Shown in pieces: positions 61,029 to 64,000 of a DNA stretch of 64,000 bases. The stretch is from Aquimarina spongiae. GTDB lineage: Bacteria > Bacteroidota > Bacteroidia > Flavobacteriales > Flavobacteriaceae. The position numbers and the translations under genes are program-made. Within the stretch, counting starts at the first letter, position 1, and each line of letters opens with the position of its first letter. The notes under the pieces are model-generated. The model did not search any database. It was not told the DNA's origin and saw only the letters and a program-made list of their open reading frames with translations. The stretch spans positions 124,001-188,000 of the forward strand of contig NZ_FQYP01000003.1 in NCBI RefSeq assembly GCF_900141785.1. The letters run 5' to 3'.

Positions 61029-62828
61029 ATGAAATTAAAAATTACTTTCATTGCGTTATTCTCATGCGCTATTCTTTTTTCACAAAGTTTTTTAGAAGTA
61101 CAACTCCCTACCCCAGACAAATTGAGTCCTTTGTTTATAGGTCCTTTGGTAAAGTCAACTATCCATTATGGAGTGACTCCTCCAAACTATAATGGAAAAG
61201 TGATCGTTTTTAACCACGGATATATTGACCTTAACCAAGGACAATTTCTTTTTGACAATTCATTTTATAGAGATACCTACAACGAAGGATATCAAGCTGT
61301 TTTTGTAGCTACCACAAGAGGTGGAGGTATTTGGGTAAATGGAGAATTACTAGCGGAATCTATTGATATTGTTACCAACAAATACAACGTTTCTGAAGTC
61401 TATTTGGTTGGGCACAGCAATGGAGGAAAAGCCTCTGAAGCAGCTATGTTTCAGTATGGAAAAAATTCGAAAGTAACTAAGGCCTTTGCTTTGGGTACAC
61501 CATTTTGGGGTACTTATCTTGCGGATATTTCTCAAATGCCATGGTTGAATTGGGCATGGCGACTTACCGGGCTTAACGAAGGAGCCCGAACTTCTACAAC
61601 CTATTACTGTAGAGATGTGGTACGACCGATACTTGATAATCATCCCAATAATGATCCTGGAAAATTTGTGATACTAGGCGCTTCTGGATTTTATAAAGGA
61701 TCTACGATAGCTGCCGCTGCATTTCTAGTTACCGGAGGAATTTTATTACCTGTACAAGGGGCCAATGATGGGGTTGCTCCGTATAGCAGTACACTACGTC
61801 CTGGAGCCGAATATGTTTTCCGAAAAAATGACTCGAGAGCTATTTTTGATCATTTGGATGTAGGGCTGGGTCAATTTAGTTGGCCTTATGTGAAGTCATA
61901 TATACAGAATCCTTCATTACGCAGCAATTTTAAATCAAATGATAAGGCAGAAAACTCCAAAATAGTAAGCAATTACTACATTATTCATTCTCAAAATGAG
62001 TATGATAAAATAATCTTGGACAAAGATTCTAAATATGCTGTAGCAGAGATTTTACATGAAAATCCTAAAGCTTCTTTTGATCTTTACGATCAGACAAAAA
62101 AGATAAAGAACTACACAAAACATGTAACTCAGTATCATCAAACGGTTATCCCGGTTACAGATGGGGAGTTAACCCTAAAAAGTAACTCTAATTTTGCAGC
62201 ATTTATCAAACAAGATAGTGGTATCCGACTGGAGTTTCAAAATATCAAAACAGGTAATGCATCCCTCTTAAAAGCAGGTTTCTTTTCAAATCAAAAGAAT
62301 TTTCACACTCCAAAGAATACAGAAGTTCGTGCGGTGATCACACAAAAAATTACCGATCAGGGAATTCAAATCGATGGGGATCCAAAAATTGTGACTTTTA
62401 CCCAAGAGAAAGATCATTTCCATTTTGACACTTCTATTCTTGAAGATGGTGTATATAGCCTATTTCTACATGCAGAGAGCGAAGGCAATTTCAAAAGGAA
62501 TATCATCTCAGGGTTTGTAGTTGGAGATCTTCAAAATGTGATAAATACCAATATCAACAACCCTGTAATCAATGAGAAAAAAGAATTACAAATAGTACCT
62601 AATGCGGTTAAGAATGAAGCTTCTTTAGTTCTAGAAACCCCACTAACAGCAAAGTCTTTGCAGATTACTATTTATGACATTACCGGAAAAGAAATCAAAT
62701 CATGGGAAATAGCAAACGAGCAAGTTTTCAGATACAACATTTCTAATCAAGTTCAGTCCTTACATGCAGGTATTTACTTATTAAAAGTCAAAAACTTCAA
62801 AACAATTAAGTTCATCAAAACCAATTAA
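61029..62828 (+). CDS. Secreted lipase-like alpha/beta hydrolase with T9SS sorting domain
   Basis: The 599-aa product has a signal peptide (KLKITFIALFSCAILFSQ), an alpha/beta hydrolase domain (about 35-290) with the nucleophile Ser130 in LVGHSNGGKAS, a His in the FDHLDVGLG segment near 275, a middle beta region and a C-terminal type IX secretion domain (about 520-599; YDITGKEI, HAGIYLLKV). Export to the cell surface or medium is thus expected. The substrate is not known; the GHSxGG motif fits lipase or esterase. It stands alone and has a terminator. Confidence 0.9.
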   Translation: MKLKITFIALFSCAILFSQSFLEVQLPTPDKLSPLFIGPLVKSTIHYGVTPPNYNGKVIVFNHGYIDLNQGQFLFDNSFYRDTYNEGYQAVFVATTRGGGIWVNGELLAESIDIVTNKYNVSEVYLVGHSNGGKASEAAMFQYGKNSKVTKAFALGTPFWGTYLADISQMPWLNWAWRLTGLNEGARTSTTYYCRDVVRPILDNHPNNDPGKFVILGASGFYKGSTIAAAAFLVTGGILLPVQGANDGVAPYSSTLRPGAEYVFRKNDSRAIFDHLDVGLGQFSWPYVKSYIQNPSLRSNFKSNDKAENSKIVSNYYIIHSQNEYDKIILDKDSKYAVAEILHENPKASFDLYDQTKKIKNYTKHVTQYHQTVIPVTDGELTLKSNSNFAAFIKQDSGIRLEFQNIKTGNASLLKAGFFSNQKNFHTPKNTEVRAVITQKITDQGIQIDGDPKIVTFTQEKDHFHFDTSILEDGVYSLFLHAESEGNFKRNIISGFVVGDLQNVINTNINNPVINEKKELQIVPNAVKNEASLVLETPLTAKSLQITIYDITGKEIKSWEIANEQVFRYNISNQVQSLHAGIYLLKVKNFKTIKFIKTN

Positions 62829-62849
62829 TAGATATTAACTACCTTTTTT

Positions 62850-62892
62850 CAAAGCATCTTAGGCTTCTCTAGTTTAGATGCTTTGATTTTTT
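62850..62892 (+). terminator. Rho-independent terminator after the lipase-like gene
   Basis: CAAAGCATCT (62850-62859) pairs with AGATGCTTTG (62876-62885), a 10-bp stem with a 16-base loop, followed by ATTTTTTA. Confidence 0.85.
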
Positions 62893-62927
62893 ATATCACC
62901 CATCTATATTCAAAAACCATTTTTACA

Positions 62928-62958
62928 TTGGCTATAGTTCCTATATTTTGTACTTTCG
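62928..62958 (+). promoter_or_regulatory. Candidate promoter of the DegT-family gene
   Basis: TTG (62928-62930), 20 bases, TACTTTCG (62951-62958) has one mismatch in the -7 box. The ATG follows 22 bases later. Confidence 0.5.
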
Positions 62959-62980
62959 TGAGGTTACAATACGCACATCA

Positions 62981-64000
62981 ATGAGGAAAATACAAATGGT
63001 TGACCTAAAGGGTCAGTATGAGCAAATTAAAGAACAAGTCGACAAATCTGTACTTGACGTTATACAATCTACAGCATTTATTAACGGACCTGAGGTCCAT
63101 AGTTTTCAAAAGGAATTAGAAGAGTATCTTGATGTTAAACATGTAATCCCTTGTGCCAACGGCACAGATGCGTTACAAATAGCCATGATGGGATTAGGGT
63201 TACAGCCAGGTGATGAAGTAATTACAGCTGATTTTACCTTTGCCGCCACGGTTGAAGTAATTGCGCTTTTACAACTTACGCCTGTATTAGTAGATGTAGA
63301 AGTCGATTCGTTCAATATCGACCCGGAAGCCATTCGCAAGGCGATTACTCCAAAAACCAAAGCAATTGTCCCTGTACATTTATTTGGACAATGTGCCAAT
63401 ATGGATGAAATCATGTCCATAGCAAAAGAACATGATTTATATGTTATAGAAGATAACGCCCAAGGTATTGGATCAAGTTATCAATTTGCTAATGGCAAGA
63501 CTCAAAAAACAGGAGCCATCGGGCATGTAGCTTCTACCTCTTTCTTTCCTTCCAAAAACTTAGGATGTTATGGAGATGGTGGAGCCATTTTTACCAATGA
63601 CGATGACTTGGCACATACTATAAGAGGTATTGTAAATCATGGGATGTACAAAAGGTATCATCATGATGTAGTGGGTGTAAATTCGAGATTAGATTCTATT
63701 CAGGCTACTATTTTACGTGCTAAATTGCCTAATTTGGATAGTTACAATAATGCGCGAAGAGCAGCCGCAAGAAAGTATAACGATGCTTTTGCTGGGATTA
63801 AAAATATTATCACTCCAAAAGTAAAGGGAAACAACTGCGGATCTGATGAAAATACCATTTGCGATACATGTAATTGTCATGTATTTCATCAGTACACGTT
63901 AAGAGTTATTGATATTGATCGTGATGCACTCGTAAAACATCTAAACGATAATGGAATCCCATGTGGAGTTTATTATCCTATCCCATTACACAATCAAAAA
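62981..64000 (+). CDS. DegT/DnrJ/EryC1/StrS sugar aminotransferase (cut by window edge)
   Basis: The frame is open for exactly 340 codons from the ATG at 62981 to the window edge, so the C-terminus is missing. It is a PLP aminotransferase that acts on nucleotide-linked keto-sugars for surface polysaccharide. Motifs are ANGTDALQIAM near residue 60, VHLFGQCANMD near 133, EDNAQGIGSSY near 157 and PLP lysine Lys192 in FFPSKNLGCYGDGGA. A cysteine cluster (Cys286, Cys294, Cys297, Cys299, His300) is unusual for the general family. It has its own candidate promoter and may open an O-antigen or capsule locus beyond the window. Confidence 0.93.
   Translation, partial: MRKIQMVDLKGQYEQIKEQVDKSVLDVIQSTAFINGPEVHSFQKELEEYLDVKHVIPCANGTDALQIAMMGLGLQPGDEVITADFTFAATVEVIALLQLTPVLVDVEVDSFNIDPEAIRKAITPKTKAIVPVHLFGQCANMDEIMSIAKEHDLYVIEDNAQGIGSSYQFANGKTQKTGAIGHVASTSFFPSKNLGCYGDGGAIFTNDDDLAHTIRGIVNHGMYKRYHHDVVGVNSRLDSIQATILRAKLPNLDSYNNARRAAARKYNDAFAGIKNIITPKVKGNNCGSDENTICDTCNCHVFHQYTLRVIDIDRDALVKHLNDNGIPCGVYYPIPLHNQK

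Noticed and set aside
1..64000. CRISPR arrays, insertion sequences, prophage, tRNA or rRNA genes
   Set aside because: No regularly spaced repeats, transposase or phage genes, and no cloverleaf with CCA-proximal tRNA features were noticed in the intergenic regions.

Overview
The window is AT-rich DNA from a Gram-negative member of the Bacteroidota, most probably a marine Flavobacteriaceae (an Aquimarina-like genus would fit; this is inference). Supporting signs are a GldA gliding-motility ATPase, GLPGLI-family proteins, FecI/FecR/TonB-receptor signalling with an STN domain, a type IX secretion (T9SS) C-terminal signal, the DAHP synthase/chorismate mutase fusion, a KDO transferase, and promoters of the TTG-N17-20-TAnnTTTG type. 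No rRNA, tRNA, CRISPR array, insertion sequence or phage module was seen. The window looks like core chromosome.

Layout. 1-4.5 kb: two tandem DUF3857/transglutaminase-like secreted proteins (one cut by the left edge), dtd, rsgA and a small secreted protein. 4.5-8.7 kb: the Phe/Tyr operon pheA - aminotransferase - tyrA - DAHP synthase/chorismate mutase, preceded by a complete leader-peptide attenuator. 8.9-13 kb: threonine catabolism (tdh-kbl) divergent from an Lrp-type regulator, and a GH1 glycosidase. 13-25 kb: gldA, a beta-barrel protein, an ECF sigma / FecR / TonB-receptor module with an extra FecR-like mini-ORF, a soluble PAS histidine kinase with a CheY-like partner, and a PagL-like protein with a GIN-domain lipoprotein.

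23.6-46.5 kb is a sulfur and methionine supercluster. metF - DinB - metH (split into two genes) lies behind a SAM-I riboswitch. Ferredoxin, a thioredoxin-reductase-like FNR, siroheme synthesis genes, a HEPN-fused sulfite reductase, cysN, cysD, cysH and a DUF2061 protein reduce sulfate to sulfide. thrA, metX, metY, metZ and an OsmC protein carry aspartate to homocysteine behind a second, near-identical SAM-I riboswitch. metK is divergent, with its own structured leader. Together these genes run sulfate -> sulfide and aspartate -> homoserine -> O-acetylhomoserine -> homocysteine -> methionine -> SAM, with SAM feeding back on two operons through RNA.

46.7-64 kb: small secreted and membrane proteins, a DoxX protein and an acyltransferase. 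Then comes a surface-protein operon (GLPGLI - retropepsin/PDZ protease - GLPGLI - TonB-type receptor) divergent from a histidine kinase/OmpR regulator pair, with three 10-bp-phased repeats in the shared regulatory region. After it lie a DUF302 lipoprotein, deoxynucleoside kinase, DUF2461 protein, waaA, a T9SS-exported lipase-like protein, and a DegT/DnrJ sugar aminotransferase cut by the right edge.

Most interesting: the pheA attenuator (leader peptide with FYFFFFYF and mutually exclusive 9-bp and 8-bp pairings); the two-component/GLPGLI/retropepsin cluster with its phased repeats; the two SAM-I riboswitches beside a differently structured metK leader; an Lrp-type operator at tdh; and the HEPN-sulfite reductase fusion. 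All functional statements are from sequence reading alone; no database search was run.
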